DNA of 58,936 nt from Bacteroidales bacterium (lineage in GTDB: Bacteria > Bacteroidota > Bacteroidia > Bacteroidales > UBA932), in assembly GCA_017626555.1 (NCBI GenBank), contig JAGAIM010000076.1, positions 1 through 58,936 of the forward strand, read 5' to 3'. Shown here one piece after another: positions 27,019-36,042 of the stretch. The position numbers and the translations under genes are program-made. The notes beneath the pieces are model-generated. The model did no database searches. It was not told where the DNA came from and saw only the letters and a list, made by a program, of their open reading frames with translations. Each line of letters begins with the position of its first letter. Within the stretch, counting starts at the first letter, position 1.

Positions 27019-28440
27019 ATGATGCGTATGAAAAAAACAGTAAGATTATTGACGGTTCTGCTGCTTGTTGCGGCAGCCGTACTGGTTGTGGTCTATAGGG
27101 CTGTCAACCGTGTCCCTTCTGCAGATCTGCCTCAGTATGAACGGGTTTACAGAATATTCGAGGACGGTGGTTGTCTCAGTTGTCACTCAGCCGATCCGAA
27201 GGTTCCTTTCTATGCCAATTTCCCTGTTGCCGGAAAAATCGTGATGAAGGATATAGATTCCGGCTATCGTGCATACGATATGAAGCCTTTTATGGAGTCA
27301 TTGAAGGAAGACGGCGAATTCTCTGCTGTCGATCTTGCAAAGATTGAAAAGGTCGTTCTGGATGACAGGATGCCGATGCCTAAATATTACCTAGTGCATT
27401 GGGGCAGTTCACTCACCTCTGCCAAGAGAGATATCGTGCTTGATTGGATACGTAATGAGCGTATTGAAATGTATGCAGACAATCTTCCGGCAGATCGTGC
27501 GGCAGAGCCGGTACGTCCTATAGATCAGAGTATTGAGGTGGATGATGCCAAGGCTGCTCTCGGCTTTGCTCTTTTCCACGATCCTCGTCTTTCTGTTGAC
27601 AATACCGTTTCCTGCTCGACCTGTCACGCTCTTGAGACAGCCGGTGTTGACAATCATCAGTATTCTCACGGTGTCAACGACCAACTTGGCGGAGTCAATG
27701 CGCCGACTGTATATAATGCCGTATATAATTTCGTCCAGTTCTGGGACGGGCGTGCGGCTACACTTGCTGCTCAGGCTGCCGGACCACCTCTCAATCCTGT
27801 AGAGATGGCCTCTCCGTCATTCGATGACATAATTGCTAAACTCAAGGCCGACCGGGAGTTCTCAAAAGCATTCAACGCTGTTTATCCTGACGGACTTACA
27901 GAGGCTAATATCACAGATGCAATTGAGGAGTTCGAGAGGACGCTCATCACTCCTAATTCACGTTTTGACAAATGGCTTTTAGGAGATGATTCTGCGTTGA
28001 CTGCTGATGAACTCAATGGATATGAACTATTCAAGCAATATGATTGCGCAACCTGTCACGTAGGACAGAATCTCGGCGGTCAGTCGTACGAACTTATGGG
28101 TCTTCGCAAGCATTATTTCGCGGACCGCGGCCTTGAACTCACCGTTGAGGACAACGGACGTTTCAAGGAAACCCAGGATGAACGCGACCGTCATCGTTTC
28201 AAGGTGCCGGGTCTGCGTAATGTTGAACACACCTGGCCTTATTACCACGATGGTACACGTGAGACCCTCGAAGAGGCTGTACGTGATATGGGCATCTATC
28301 AGAGCGGAGTGGAACTTACATCGGCAGAGGTTGACAAGATCACAGCATTCCTGAAAACTCTCACAGGAGAATATCAGGGCAAACTCCTGACCAACGATAC
28401 ATCCCGTGATGTAATACACAACCACGATCACGAGCATTAG
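27019..28440 (+). CDS. Tri-haem cytochrome c peroxidase (CCP/MauG family)
   Basis: 473 residues. An N-terminal membrane anchor (about 8-28) is followed by three CXXCH motifs: CLSCH (52-56), CSTCH (199-203) and CATCH (343-347). The first belongs to an added N-terminal haem domain (about 40-150) and the other two to the standard di-haem CCP/MauG fold (about 170-455). It would take electrons from the quinol pool or a cytochrome and reduce hydrogen peroxide in the periplasm. The C-terminus is His-rich (HNHDHEH). It sits in an operon with its own haem-attachment genes. MauG-type oxidation of another substrate is the alternative. Confidence 0.9.
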   Translation: MMRMKKTVRLLTVLLLVAAAVLVVVYRAVNRVPSADLPQYERVYRIFEDGGCLSCHSADPKVPFYANFPVAGKIVMKDIDSGYRAYDMKPFMESLKEDGEFSAVDLAKIEKVVLDDRMPMPKYYLVHWGSSLTSAKRDIVLDWIRNERIEMYADNLPADRAAEPVRPIDQSIEVDDAKAALGFALFHDPRLSVDNTVSCSTCHALETAGVDNHQYSHGVNDQLGGVNAPTVYNAVYNFVQFWDGRAATLAAQAAGPPLNPVEMASPSFDDIIAKLKADREFSKAFNAVYPDGLTEANITDAIEEFERTLITPNSRFDKWLLGDDSALTADELNGYELFKQYDCATCHVGQNLGGQSYELMGLRKHYFADRGLELTVEDNGRFKETQDERDRHRFKVPGLRNVEHTWPYYHDGTRETLEEAVRDMGIYQSGVELTSAEVDKITAFLKTLTGEYQGKLLTNDTSRDVIHNHDHEH

Positions 28441-28445
28441 AATTG

Positions 28446-28540
28446 TGGCACGTAAGTGCCTGATTAGTATATATTTATGTAAAATGCCTGCTGCGTCTGT
28501 GCAGCAGGCATTTTACGTAACTCCTTGAGATATAGCGCGT
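28446..28540. repeat. REP-like intergenic repeat, copy 1, with bidirectional terminator
   Basis: This element aligns without gaps to 52811-52905. Its core is a perfect 16-bp inverted repeat (GTAAAATGCCTGCTGC at 28479-28494 with 28501-28516) around the loop GTCTGT. A small palindrome GGCACGTAAGTGCC (28447-28460) lies at its left end. It lies between the convergent peroxidase and yicC genes, where the hairpin could stop transcription from both sides. Confidence 0.75.
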
Positions 28541-28553
28541 TGTGTGTCACGCT

Positions 28554-29441
28554 TTATAGTATGTTCAGGCTCTGTTCCTTTATCTTCTCCAACTCATCCT
28601 TCATCTTTACTACGATTTTCTGTATCTCTGTGTGATTGGCTTTGGAACCTGTGGTGTTTATCTCACGTCCCATTTCCTGAGCGATGAAGCCAAGTTTCTT
28701 TCCGGGGTTAGGTTCATTGGCCAATGTGTCCAGAAAATAACGGCAATGCTGGCGAAGGCGTACCTTTTCTTCATTGATGTCGAGTTTTTCGATGTAGAAT
28801 ATCATCTCCTGCTCAAGGCGGCTTTGATCAGGTTCGGCCTTAAGTTCTGCAAACCTGCTCAAAATTTTTTCCCTGACAGCATCGATTCTTTCCTTTTCAA
28901 ACATCTCAATCTGTGCAGAGTATTCCAGTATGTTGTTCACTTTTTCAGTGACATCCTTGCAAAGGATTTCTCCTTCCCTGGCACGGAAATCATTGATGTT
29001 CTTCAAAGCCTCGTCAATGCAATTCTCAACCACGTGCCAGTTGTCTTCAGTGATCACATCCTGTTTCTTTGCATCCATCACTTCAGGCATACGGAGAATC
29101 ATTGCCAGGAGGTCGTTGGGGTTGTGTGACCATAGGTTGTGGGCTCCCAGTCTGCCTCCCAGGTCTGCAATCTGCTGGTAATACTCCATAGCCAGATCCA
29201 TATTGATTTTCTTTGCGCTGTCGGCAGCATTGGGCTCGAACGTGGCAAAGAAATCAATGTTACCTCTCGTGAGAGCATCGGCAATCTTGTGCCTTATGGT
29301 CATTTCCTTATCTTTCGGAAGAATGGATGTCTTGATGCTTATATCTGCAGTCTTTCCGTTCAGGGAACGGATTTCCACTGTAATCTTACCTGTTTCCAAT
29401 ATGGCCTCGGACTTGCCGTAGCCTGTCATTGATTTTATCAT
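28554..29441 (-). CDS. YicC family endoribonuclease
   Basis: 295 residues from the ATG at 29441 (MIKSMTGYGKSEA); the frame runs further upstream but without family similarity. The YicC N-terminal domain (SMTGYG, VEIRSLNGK, LPKDKEMTIR) and the C-terminal DUF1732 helices (RLRQHCRYFLDTL, KKLGFIAQEMGREINTTGSK) are complete. E. coli YicC is an endoribonuclease linked to stationary-phase growth and small-RNA turnover. The natural substrate here is unknown. Monocistronic. Confidence 0.93.
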   Translation of the reverse strand: MIKSMTGYGKSEAILETGKITVEIRSLNGKTADISIKTSILPKDKEMTIRHKIADALTRGNIDFFATFEPNAADSAKKINMDLAMEYYQQIADLGGRLGAHNLWSHNPNDLLAMILRMPEVMDAKKQDVITEDNWHVVENCIDEALKNINDFRAREGEILCKDVTEKVNNILEYSAQIEMFEKERIDAVREKILSRFAELKAEPDQSRLEQEMIFYIEKLDINEEKVRLRQHCRYFLDTLANEPNPGKKLGFIAQEMGREINTTGSKANHTEIQKIVVKMKDELEKIKEQSLNIL

Positions 29442-29467
29442 AATGCTGTTCTGATTATTACCGGTTG

Positions 29468-29524
29468 CAAAAATACAAAATATAATCATTCGCTGCTTTA
29501 TGTATCATAAATTTCATAATTTTG
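29468..29524. promoter_or_regulatory. Divergent candidate -7 elements, yicC and GH5
   Basis: For yicC (minus strand), TATTTTTG lies at 29475-29468. For the GH5 gene (plus strand), TAATTTTG lies at 29517-29524, 26 bp before the ATG. Neither has a clear -33 TTTG. Confidence 0.45.
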
Positions 29525-29549
29525 TGGAAAATAAACTGTTCATAAAATT

Positions 29550-31193
29550 ATGAAAACAATCAGGCTTACATTGTTTACCGGTATTGCACTGTCACTTCTG
29601 AATTGCTGCACTCCTGAAGTGTTACCAGAGGAACTTCCTGATGAGCCTCAGGAAGTTCTGCCGGAGGATCCGGAAGAAGAACCGGTGCCTGATGATGAAC
29701 AGGAAGAGCCGGAAATCAACGACCCGGGATGGGAAACGGCCTGTTCGGCTGTAGAAAATATTCGTATCGGATGGAATCTGGGGAATACTTTGGATGCGTA
29801 TTCTGCCGAGGGAGGCAGGGGTGATGACTGGCTTTATTGGGAAACCTATTGGGGGCAATCGAGGACGACTCCGGAACTTATGCAGATGTTCAGGCAGGCA
29901 GGATTCGGTGCAATCCGTGTTCCCGTCACCTGGGGCATCCATATCTCTCCTGATGGAACCGTTTATGAAGAATGGATGAACAGGGTGCACGAGATTGTTG
30001 ATTATGTCATTGATGCCGGAATGTACTGCATCGTTAATGTACATCACGATACAGGAGCCGGAGAAGGAGTCTGGCTATATGCCGGTATGGAAGAGTATGA
30101 ACGTGAACGAGAAAGGTTTGCCTCGCTCTGGACTCAGATTGCGGAAGAGTTCAAGGATTACGACCATCATCTTCTTTTTGAAAGTTATAACGAGATGCTT
30201 GATACCAGACGGTCCTGGTGTTTTGCTTCATTCAATGACGGATATGATTCTGATTTTGCCGCAGATGCATATCAGGCCATCAATTCCTACGCCCAGTCAT
30301 TCGTTGACGCTGTGAGGGCTACAGGTGGCAACAATATTGCCCGGAACCTCATTGTAAATACGTATGGAGCCTGTTCCGGAGGCGGTACCTGGAGCGACCA
30401 TCTGAAGGATCCTCTCAAGGAAATGAAACTGCCGGAAGATGTTCTGAAGGATCATCTTATCTTCGAGGTCCATTCATATCCGGGCATCGACAATCTGGCC
30501 TCTATGAGAACCGAAGTAGATGATATGTTTGATGCTCTTCACACTCACCTTGCCTTGAAAGGTGCTCCAGTAATCATAGGGGAATGGGGAACATTCACAG
30601 AAAATCCTTCACCTGAGTCCAAGGCTGAGTTCATACGGTATTTCGTGCAGAAGGCTAAAGACTACAGGATGGGAACATTCTATTGGATGGGACTCTCTGA
30701 TGGAGTAGCCCGTTCATTTCCCGCATTCAGCGATCCGGAATGTGCAGAGGCTATTCTGAAGGCATTTTACGGAGAAGATTATGACCCGGTGCTTCCTACA
30801 ATAGATGATTTTGACTGCAGATACGTAACAACATTTACCAGTCAGTGGGGGGAGTTGTATCTTTCGCCTCATTCTATCAGCCTTGATCAGTATGATTCTG
30901 TATATCTTCTGCTTGATTCCGTTCCTGGCGCCGGGGATCTGGCCATCAAGGTATATGGTGAAGATGGAAAGGAGCAGTATAATCATTTCGCTACCGCTGA
31001 AGTGGAGGTAAAACTTGACAGAAACAAAGTTGGGGATGTTTCGCCTCGCATAACTCTCCAGTATATGAAGACCGGTACATATACGATTGAAGTAAAGCGC
31101 GCTGCATTACGACGGAAAGATGGGACTCTGGAGACGACCAGTCCGAGGCCTTTCTGGGGATGTGAGATGTCATTGCACTCTTCACCACATTAA
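29550..31193 (+). CDS. GH5 cellulase-like lipoprotein
   Basis: 547 residues. A lipoprotein signal (Cys19 or Cys20 in LSLLNCC) is followed by a linker (21-58) made almost only of Pro, Glu and Asp, then a GH5 TIM barrel (about 60-385). IRIGWNLGNTLDAY, FGAIRVPVTW, VNVHHD and FESYNEM (acid/base Glu215) and VIIGEWGTF (nucleophile Glu345) are all present. A C-terminal beta-sandwich (about 400-540) may bind carbohydrate. It most likely cuts beta-1,4-glucan or a related glycan at the cell surface. No SusC/D genes or other glycosidases lie beside it. The exact GH5 subfamily was not determined. Confidence 0.9.
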   Translation: MKTIRLTLFTGIALSLLNCCTPEVLPEELPDEPQEVLPEDPEEEPVPDDEQEEPEINDPGWETACSAVENIRIGWNLGNTLDAYSAEGGRGDDWLYWETYWGQSRTTPELMQMFRQAGFGAIRVPVTWGIHISPDGTVYEEWMNRVHEIVDYVIDAGMYCIVNVHHDTGAGEGVWLYAGMEEYERERERFASLWTQIAEEFKDYDHHLLFESYNEMLDTRRSWCFASFNDGYDSDFAADAYQAINSYAQSFVDAVRATGGNNIARNLIVNTYGACSGGGTWSDHLKDPLKEMKLPEDVLKDHLIFEVHSYPGIDNLASMRTEVDDMFDALHTHLALKGAPVIIGEWGTFTENPSPESKAEFIRYFVQKAKDYRMGTFYWMGLSDGVARSFPAFSDPECAEAILKAFYGEDYDPVLPTIDDFDCRYVTTFTSQWGELYLSPHSISLDQYDSVYLLLDSVPGAGDLAIKVYGEDGKEQYNHFATAEVEVKLDRNKVGDVSPRITLQYMKTGTYTIEVKRAALRRKDGTLETTSPRPFWGCEMSLHSSPH

Positions 31194-31243
31194 TCTTCAC
31201 AGCAACTTACCTCTTTAATATAGCGAATAAAGCATTTTTTCCG

Positions 31244-31251
31244 TATATTTG
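31244..31251 (+). promoter_or_regulatory. Candidate -7 element of glnS
   Basis: TATATTTG fits TAnnTTTG and lies 34 bp before the glnS ATG. No good -33 TTTG is seen upstream. Confidence 0.4.
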
Positions 31252-31285
31252 CCCGATTATTTGCAAATTCAAATTACCAACAGAT

Positions 31286-32956
31286 ATGGAAGAGGTAAAC
31301 AAGGACGCAGTTGAGACCAGAAATCTCAACTTTTTGGAGGAGATCATCGAGGCTGATCTCGCAAGCGGAAAGTGTGAATCGGTAATGACACGTTTCCCGC
31401 CTGAACCTAACGGATATCTTCACATAGGACACGCGAAGAGTATCTGCATCAATTTCGGACTCGCAAAGAAATATGGCGGAAAGACCAATCTCCGTTTTGA
31501 CGATACAAACCCTGTAAAAGAAGATACGGAGTATGTTGACTCGATCAAGGAGGACATCAAGTGGCTCGGTTTCGAGTGGGAAAACGAGAGATATGCTTCG
31601 GATTATTTTGACCAACTCTACGAGTGGGCTGAGGAACTTATCAAGAAGGGATTGGCATACGTTGATGATCAGACTCAGGAGGAAATCCGTGCAGGACGTG
31701 GAACAGTCCAGGTGCCTGGTACAGAGAGCCCTTACCGCAACAGAAGCGTCGAGGAGAATCTCCAACTTTTCCGTGAAATGAAGGCAGGAAAGTATGCTGA
31801 CGGTGAGAAGGTTCTTCGTGCGAAGATCGATATGGCTCATCCGAATATGCTTTTCCGTGACCCTCTCCTTTACCGCATCATTCACGCACATCACCACCGT
31901 ACAGGTGACAAGTGGTGCATCTATCCGATGTACGACTATGCTCACGGACAGTCAGACTCCATCGAGAATATCACTCACTCGATCTGTACTCTTGAGTTCG
32001 ATGTACACCGTCCTCTCTATGACTGGTTCATCGAGAAACTCGGCATATTCCCGTCACATCAGTATGAGTTCGCAAGACTCAACCTCACATACACAGTGAT
32101 GTCGAAGCGTAAACTTCTCGAACTCGTGAAGAACAATTTCGTAAGCGGCTGGGATGACCCTCGAATGCCTACTATCTGTGGTATCCGCCGTCGTGGATAT
32201 ACTCCTGAATCGATGCGTATGTTCGCTGAGAAAGTCGGAGTCGCAAAACGCGAGCAACTGATCGATCTCCAGTTGATGGAGTGGTGTGTACGTCAGGATC
32301 TCAATGAACGCTCTAATCGTTATATGGTGGTTCAGGATCCGGTCAAACTTACCATTACCAACTGGGAGCCTGGCAAGGTAGAATGGTTCGATGCGCCTCT
32401 CAATCCTGCTGATCCTGAAGGACCATCACGCAAGGTTCCTTTCACTGGCGAGATCTATATCGAGAGAAACGACTTTATGGAGGAACCTCCAAAGAAGTAT
32501 TTCCGTCTCAAGCCTGACGGAGAAGTTCGTCTGAAATATACATACATCATCAAGTGTCAGGAGGTCGTGAAGGACGCGGAAGGCAATATTGTGGAGATCA
32601 AGTGTACATACGATCCTACTTCAAAACCTGGTGCAGGCGAGTGGCGTTCTGTAAAGGGCACCATCCATTGGGTGTCAACTGAGCACGCTAAGGAAGTGGA
32701 ACTCAGACTCTATGACAAACTCTTCACAGAGGCTCAGATGGGACAGATTCCGGAGGGTGAGGACTATAAGAACTACCTCAATCCTGAATCTCTCGTTATC
32801 GGCAAGGGTTATGCAGAACCGGCTCTTCTCGAAGACAATTCAGGTATTGCAGTTCAGTTCGAGCGCGTCGGCTACTTCTTCAAGGATCCGGACAGCACAC
32901 CTGATCACTTCGTGTTCAACAAGACTACATCTTTGAAGGACAGTTTCAAATTCTAG
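31286..32956 (+). CDS. glnS: Glutaminyl-tRNA synthetase
   Basis: 556 residues. Class I synthetase signatures: RFPPEPNGYLHIGHAKS with HIGH at 46-49, LRFDDTNP, and VMSKRKL as the KMSKS-type loop. DDPRMPTICGIRRRGYTPE is typical of GlnRS rather than GltX. The C-terminal anticodon-binding beta-barrels are complete (KGTIHWVS, LYDKLF). It charges tRNA-Gln directly, so this organism need not rely on GatCAB for Gln-tRNA. Monocistronic and followed by a long terminator. Confidence 0.97.
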   Translation: MEEVNKDAVETRNLNFLEEIIEADLASGKCESVMTRFPPEPNGYLHIGHAKSICINFGLAKKYGGKTNLRFDDTNPVKEDTEYVDSIKEDIKWLGFEWENERYASDYFDQLYEWAEELIKKGLAYVDDQTQEEIRAGRGTVQVPGTESPYRNRSVEENLQLFREMKAGKYADGEKVLRAKIDMAHPNMLFRDPLLYRIIHAHHHRTGDKWCIYPMYDYAHGQSDSIENITHSICTLEFDVHRPLYDWFIEKLGIFPSHQYEFARLNLTYTVMSKRKLLELVKNNFVSGWDDPRMPTICGIRRRGYTPESMRMFAEKVGVAKREQLIDLQLMEWCVRQDLNERSNRYMVVQDPVKLTITNWEPGKVEWFDAPLNPADPEGPSRKVPFTGEIYIERNDFMEEPPKKYFRLKPDGEVRLKYTYIIKCQEVVKDAEGNIVEIKCTYDPTSKPGAGEWRSVKGTIHWVSTEHAKEVELRLYDKLFTEAQMGQIPEGEDYKNYLNPESLVIGKGYAEPALLEDNSGIAVQFERVGYFFKDPDSTPDHFVFNKTTSLKDSFKF

Positions 32957-32975
32957 AATACAGAATCTTATAAAG

Positions 32976-33025
32976 CGATGCCCCGTCATTCAGGAAGCAA
33001 ATGCTTCTGTAATGACGGGGCATCG
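32976..33025. terminator. Long bidirectional terminator after glnS
   Basis: CGATGCCCCGTCATT (32976-32990) pairs perfectly over 15 bp with 33011-33025. The loop holds a second pair GAAGCA/TGCTTC (32994-32999 with 33002-33007). TTTATAT follows on the plus strand. It separates the convergent glnS and the 33068 gene. Confidence 0.8.
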
Positions 33026-33067
33026 TTTATATACCATAATCATTATAGCAAATCAACCCTATGGAAG

Positions 33068-33805
33068 TCAGAAATTTAATGCCAGTCCGATGCCGCTGCC
33101 GGTCGCACCAAGAGTCAGATTAGGACTCTGGCCTTTTCTTTCCGGATTGATGTATGTCCTGTTATAATCGTCTGCAATCTTTCTCAACCCTTTGTTTCCC
33201 TTTACCCATAGCGGAATTCCTGCTCCGATACATCCTGCACTTGCAATATATCCGGCTGCTACTCCCACTCCATATCCTCCGGAACTTCCCATTCCGTGCT
33301 GATTGATGAATTCATCTCTCCTGATGAAAGCAATATGGGTGGCGATGGTCATAATGACTCCGCTTATTCCTATGCACGTAAGGGACATTCCCCACAGATA
33401 CTGATCCTTTGCCTTCATATATTCACTGCCATAAAGCGAATAACCTATATAATCGGCTATCTGATTTTGCGACATCCTTCCATATGGACTGTAGTAATGT
33501 CCCCATCTGTAATTCATCGGATGCGATCCGTATCTTCCTGGACCTATGTATGGAGTAACAGGAGCAAAGACTTTTGTGGTGCCATTTTCGAAGACAACTT
33601 TTATGACCCGTGACAATGACAAGTTGTAGAGAGGCCCGTCGGGGTTGTCCCAGGTCTTGTAGTACATATAATCGTCACCTATTTCAAGAATCTTCGCCCT
33701 GATAGGTGCAGAATCGTATGTGTGGATTATATCTTGTGCCATTGATATTTGCGACATTATCAATGACATTGCAATAACTGATAGTGCTGTCAATATCTGT
33801 TTCAT
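33068..33805 (-). CDS. Secreted/envelope protein of unknown function
   Basis: 245 residues, not recognised as a named family. The signal peptide is likely cleaved at SMAQ. A beta-rich N-terminal part (about 25-85: IHTYDSAPIRAKILEIGDDYMYYK, with NGTTKVFAP) is of a type common in Bacteroidales secreted proteins. A Tyr/Gly-rich stretch follows, then two hydrophobic segments (about 135-160 and 175-205, GYGVGVAAGYIASAGCIGAGIPLWV), and the chain ends in Asn-Phe. It is the last of three minus-strand genes for exported proteins (35247 to 33068), 47 bp behind the previous gene. No function is proposed. Confidence 0.6.
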   Translation of the reverse strand: MKQILTALSVIAMSLIMSQISMAQDIIHTYDSAPIRAKILEIGDDYMYYKTWDNPDGPLYNLSLSRVIKVVFENGTTKVFAPVTPYIGPGRYGSHPMNYRWGHYYSPYGRMSQNQIADYIGYSLYGSEYMKAKDQYLWGMSLTCIGISGVIMTIATHIAFIRRDEFINQHGMGSSGGYGVGVAAGYIASAGCIGAGIPLWVKGNKGLRKIADDYNRTYINPERKGQSPNLTLGATGSGIGLALNF

Positions 33806-33852
33806 AATTATTCTTCTATTTCTTTAAGTATGTTCTCATCTATCCCGCTGTT

Positions 33853-34566
33853 TTATTTCCTTTCGCTTCCTCTCACTTCAATGCCGATATTCGCTCCCCA
33901 TTTAGAGAGAGGCTGGTCCGGGCGTTCACGGGTGTAACTGCTTTTCAGATAAAGCGGAAAGAAGATCCGGTCCTGTCTGTATTTGTCGAAACGCTCTCCT
34001 TCGCTCCAGGTTTCGGCTTCAGCCCATTTGTCCATAATCTCCCGGCTTATTTCTGAAAGACAGAAACTGATGTAGTATTCTCCCGGTTCGAGTATGATGC
34101 TTTCTTCCGGTGCGATGCTGAAGACCGTCTCTTGGGCTGCTTTCGGAATATCCTGATATATAGGTATGGTCACTATGTTCACAAGGCTGTCGCCGCTTTC
34201 CATCCTATATATCCTGAGGTTGGCCTTGCATCCTTCCATACGGTTCTCTTCGACAGTGAAACTGATGGTCTTGACCAGAAACGGATGCTTTGTCTTCACA
34301 AGGCTTCCGATCTCTTTGCCAACGCTTTCCGGAGTCATAAATATCCTTCCTCCAGGAAACTTCATTCCTTTGCCGCCCAGGTTCTTATCCTTAGACTTGG
34401 ATTCTGTAAGTACCGCTGCCTCAAGTTCTTCGAAACTGTCTTTGCCATCAAGAAGATATCCTCCGATGATCTGCGGCTCCTGAGCAATCGCCGATTGCGA
34501 GCATAGGCTGTTGAGCATCAGGCCTAAAACTAAAATGTAGAGGGGGAGTGTGAAATTCGTTTTCAT
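33853..34566 (-). CDS. Secreted beta-sandwich protein of unknown function
   Basis: 237 residues. The signal peptide ends AIAQ. The body reads as a beta-sandwich: TKHPFLVKTISFTVEEN, KANLRIYRMESGDSLVNI and LEPGEYYISFCLSE. The same pattern occurs at the end of some Bacteroidota carboxypeptidase-regulatory-like surface proteins. Here it stands alone. It lies 9 bp after the preceding barrel-like gene and is probably co-transcribed. The function is not known; a binding or scaffold role at the envelope is a guess. Confidence 0.6.
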   Translation of the reverse strand: MKTNFTLPLYILVLGLMLNSLCSQSAIAQEPQIIGGYLLDGKDSFEELEAAVLTESKSKDKNLGGKGMKFPGGRIFMTPESVGKEIGSLVKTKHPFLVKTISFTVEENRMEGCKANLRIYRMESGDSLVNIVTIPIYQDIPKAAQETVFSIAPEESIILEPGEYYISFCLSEISREIMDKWAEAETWSEGERFDKYRQDRIFFPLYLKSSYTRERPDQPLSKWGANIGIEVRGSERK

Positions 34567-34575
34567 TGTCTTTAA

Positions 34576-35247
34576 TCAAATCATTATGTTTATACTGAAT
34601 GATAATGATAACTGCCATCTTTCGAATGAACTCAGCCGGACTTTATGTGTACCCATATTGACCGAGTCCGTAAGGAGATAATGCATTGCCGGATTTATGC
34701 TGAGGTTGAACCGCCAGATACGCCACGATGTCTTTAGGCCTAAGTCTCCTGTCATATAGAATGAATCCGCTCTTTTGCCGAAGAGATATCCCGGAGTCAC
34801 TCCGGCATCTATTTCGATGTTGCTGGCAATCTGGGTTATGAAGCGCAGAAGTCCACTGGCTATCTGTTCTTTTACATAATCGGAATAATCCTGATGCAGC
34901 ATATAGTCAGGATCATAGTTGCCGTAATCTATAGGGTCGGTTGAATATGATCTGTCAAGCCGTAATGTCCTCCACGCGAATGCGACCGGGACTCCGACTG
35001 CCTTCCCGATTTCCAGCATTTCCGGGGTATATGTAACTCCTGTCCTGAATCCGATTCCTTTATATGAGAAGTATCCGTATGAGAGGTCCAGCCTCAGATC
35101 GACCCCGTTATGACTGTTAGGTATTCCCTGGATGCCGACTCCTGCTTCAATGTCGCTGTGATACCTTTCAGGATCAATGGTCTGTGCTGATATGCTATGA
35201 CATATAAGGATGAGTACGGCATATATGATGAATTTTTTCTGGCTCAT
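34576..35247 (-). CDS. Secreted beta-barrel-like protein of unknown function
   Basis: 223 residues with a signal peptide (to ISAQ). Short amphipathic beta-strands follow, with alternating aromatic residues (SYGYFSYKGIGFRTGVTY, VTPGYLFGK, WQLSLSFSINI), as in small outer-membrane barrels. No family is recognised. It is the first gene of a three-gene run of exported proteins on the minus strand. No canonical promoter was found in the 87 bp before it, which also holds the end of the XRE gene. Confidence 0.55.
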   Translation of the reverse strand: MSQKKFIIYAVLILICHSISAQTIDPERYHSDIEAGVGIQGIPNSHNGVDLRLDLSYGYFSYKGIGFRTGVTYTPEMLEIGKAVGVPVAFAWRTLRLDRSYSTDPIDYGNYDPDYMLHQDYSDYVKEQIASGLLRFITQIASNIEIDAGVTPGYLFGKRADSFYMTGDLGLKTSWRIWRFNLSINPAMHYLLTDSVNMGTHKVRLSSFERWQLSLSFSINIMI

Positions 35248-35334
35248 TCAAGTATATGTTAGGTTCATCAGTAAGACGGAATGTTATGGAAATACTACTA
35301 TGACAAACCGGACGGAAGTATGATTGTCCCATAC

Positions 35335-35559
35335 TTAATCTTCATATTCTTCGTCTCCGGGCTGATATTCCAGGATATCTCCCGGCTGGCAGTCAAGAGC
35401 CTTGCAGAGGGCAGCCAGGGTTGTGAAGCGTATGGCCTTCGCCTTGCCTGTCTTGAGGATGGACAGGTTTGCGGCCGTGATCCCGATTTTCTCCGCCAGT
35501 TCTCCGGAGGACATCTTCCTCCGGGCCAGCATTACATCTACGTTTACTATAATTGGCAT
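35335..35559 (-). CDS. XRE-family HTH regulator
   Basis: 74 residues, almost all one Cro/CI helix-turn-helix (MLARRKMSSGELAEKIGITAANLSILKTGKAKAIRFTTLAALCKALDCQPGDILEY). This YozG-like type is commonly encoded beside DUF2975 membrane proteins, as here. It is the last gene of the operon 36516-35335 and 13 bp after the disrupted DUF2975 gene. A 15-bp inverted repeat around the operon promoter (36531-36579) is a candidate for its own operator. Confidence 0.88.
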   Translation of the reverse strand: MPIIVNVDVMLARRKMSSGELAEKIGITAANLSILKTGKAKAIRFTTLAALCKALDCQPGDILEYQPGDEEYED

Positions 35560-35572
35560 AATCGATCCTTCT

Positions 35573-36031
35573 TTAGATGGTTAAATTGTTTTCTTCACTG
35601 GCTTTTACTGCGAGTTTGTGCAGCAGTCCAAGGATAATGATCAGGAGAGGATATATGAATATGTCGGTGTCAATGGAGTTTACGTGCTTGGCAGTTGCCG
35701 CATTCATTGCTGTATATGCATAGAAAGAATATAAGGTGTAGATGGCAGCGCCAGCAAATATAACGGTGGTATTGCATCTGCTGAATATGACCCCTTTCTT
35801 TAATCCTCTGAATATATTTATGATGAAAGTCACCATAACGGCGGCAAGAAGATATGTAGTTACTATATTGCTGATGATTATTCTGCGCTGCCAGCCGATG
35901 ATTTCTGCATTCCATTCCACATTCCGCTATCTTTCACTCCAGAAGTATGTGTCAAGCCCTGTTTCGAGTGCTATCATTACTAAGACGGCGATGGATATGC
36001 CTTTGATGGCTTTGATTGTCTTTTCTTTCAT
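35573..36031 (-). pseudogene. DUF2975 membrane protein, interrupted by amber stop
   Basis: From the ATG at 36031 the frame gives 34 residues (MKEKTIKAIKGISIAVLVMI to TYFWSER). It then meets TAG at 35929-35927 and continues in the same frame for 117 more residues to the stop at 35573, ending KASEENNLTI. The joined product of about 150 residues matches in length, hydrophobic pattern and C-terminus its neighbour paralogue (ending QVSEENSLTI), which has no stop. So one nonsense change splits a DUF2975 gene. A GTG at 35920 could restart translation of a shorter form. Sequencing error, readthrough or a true pseudogene remain possible. The downstream XRE gene is intact. Confidence 0.75.
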
Positions 36032-36042
36032 AATTGGGGAAT

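Noticed and set aside
29550-31193. GH5 gene as part of a polysaccharide utilisation locus
   Set aside because: Neighbours are yicC and glnS; no SusC/D, sensor or further glycosidase beside it.
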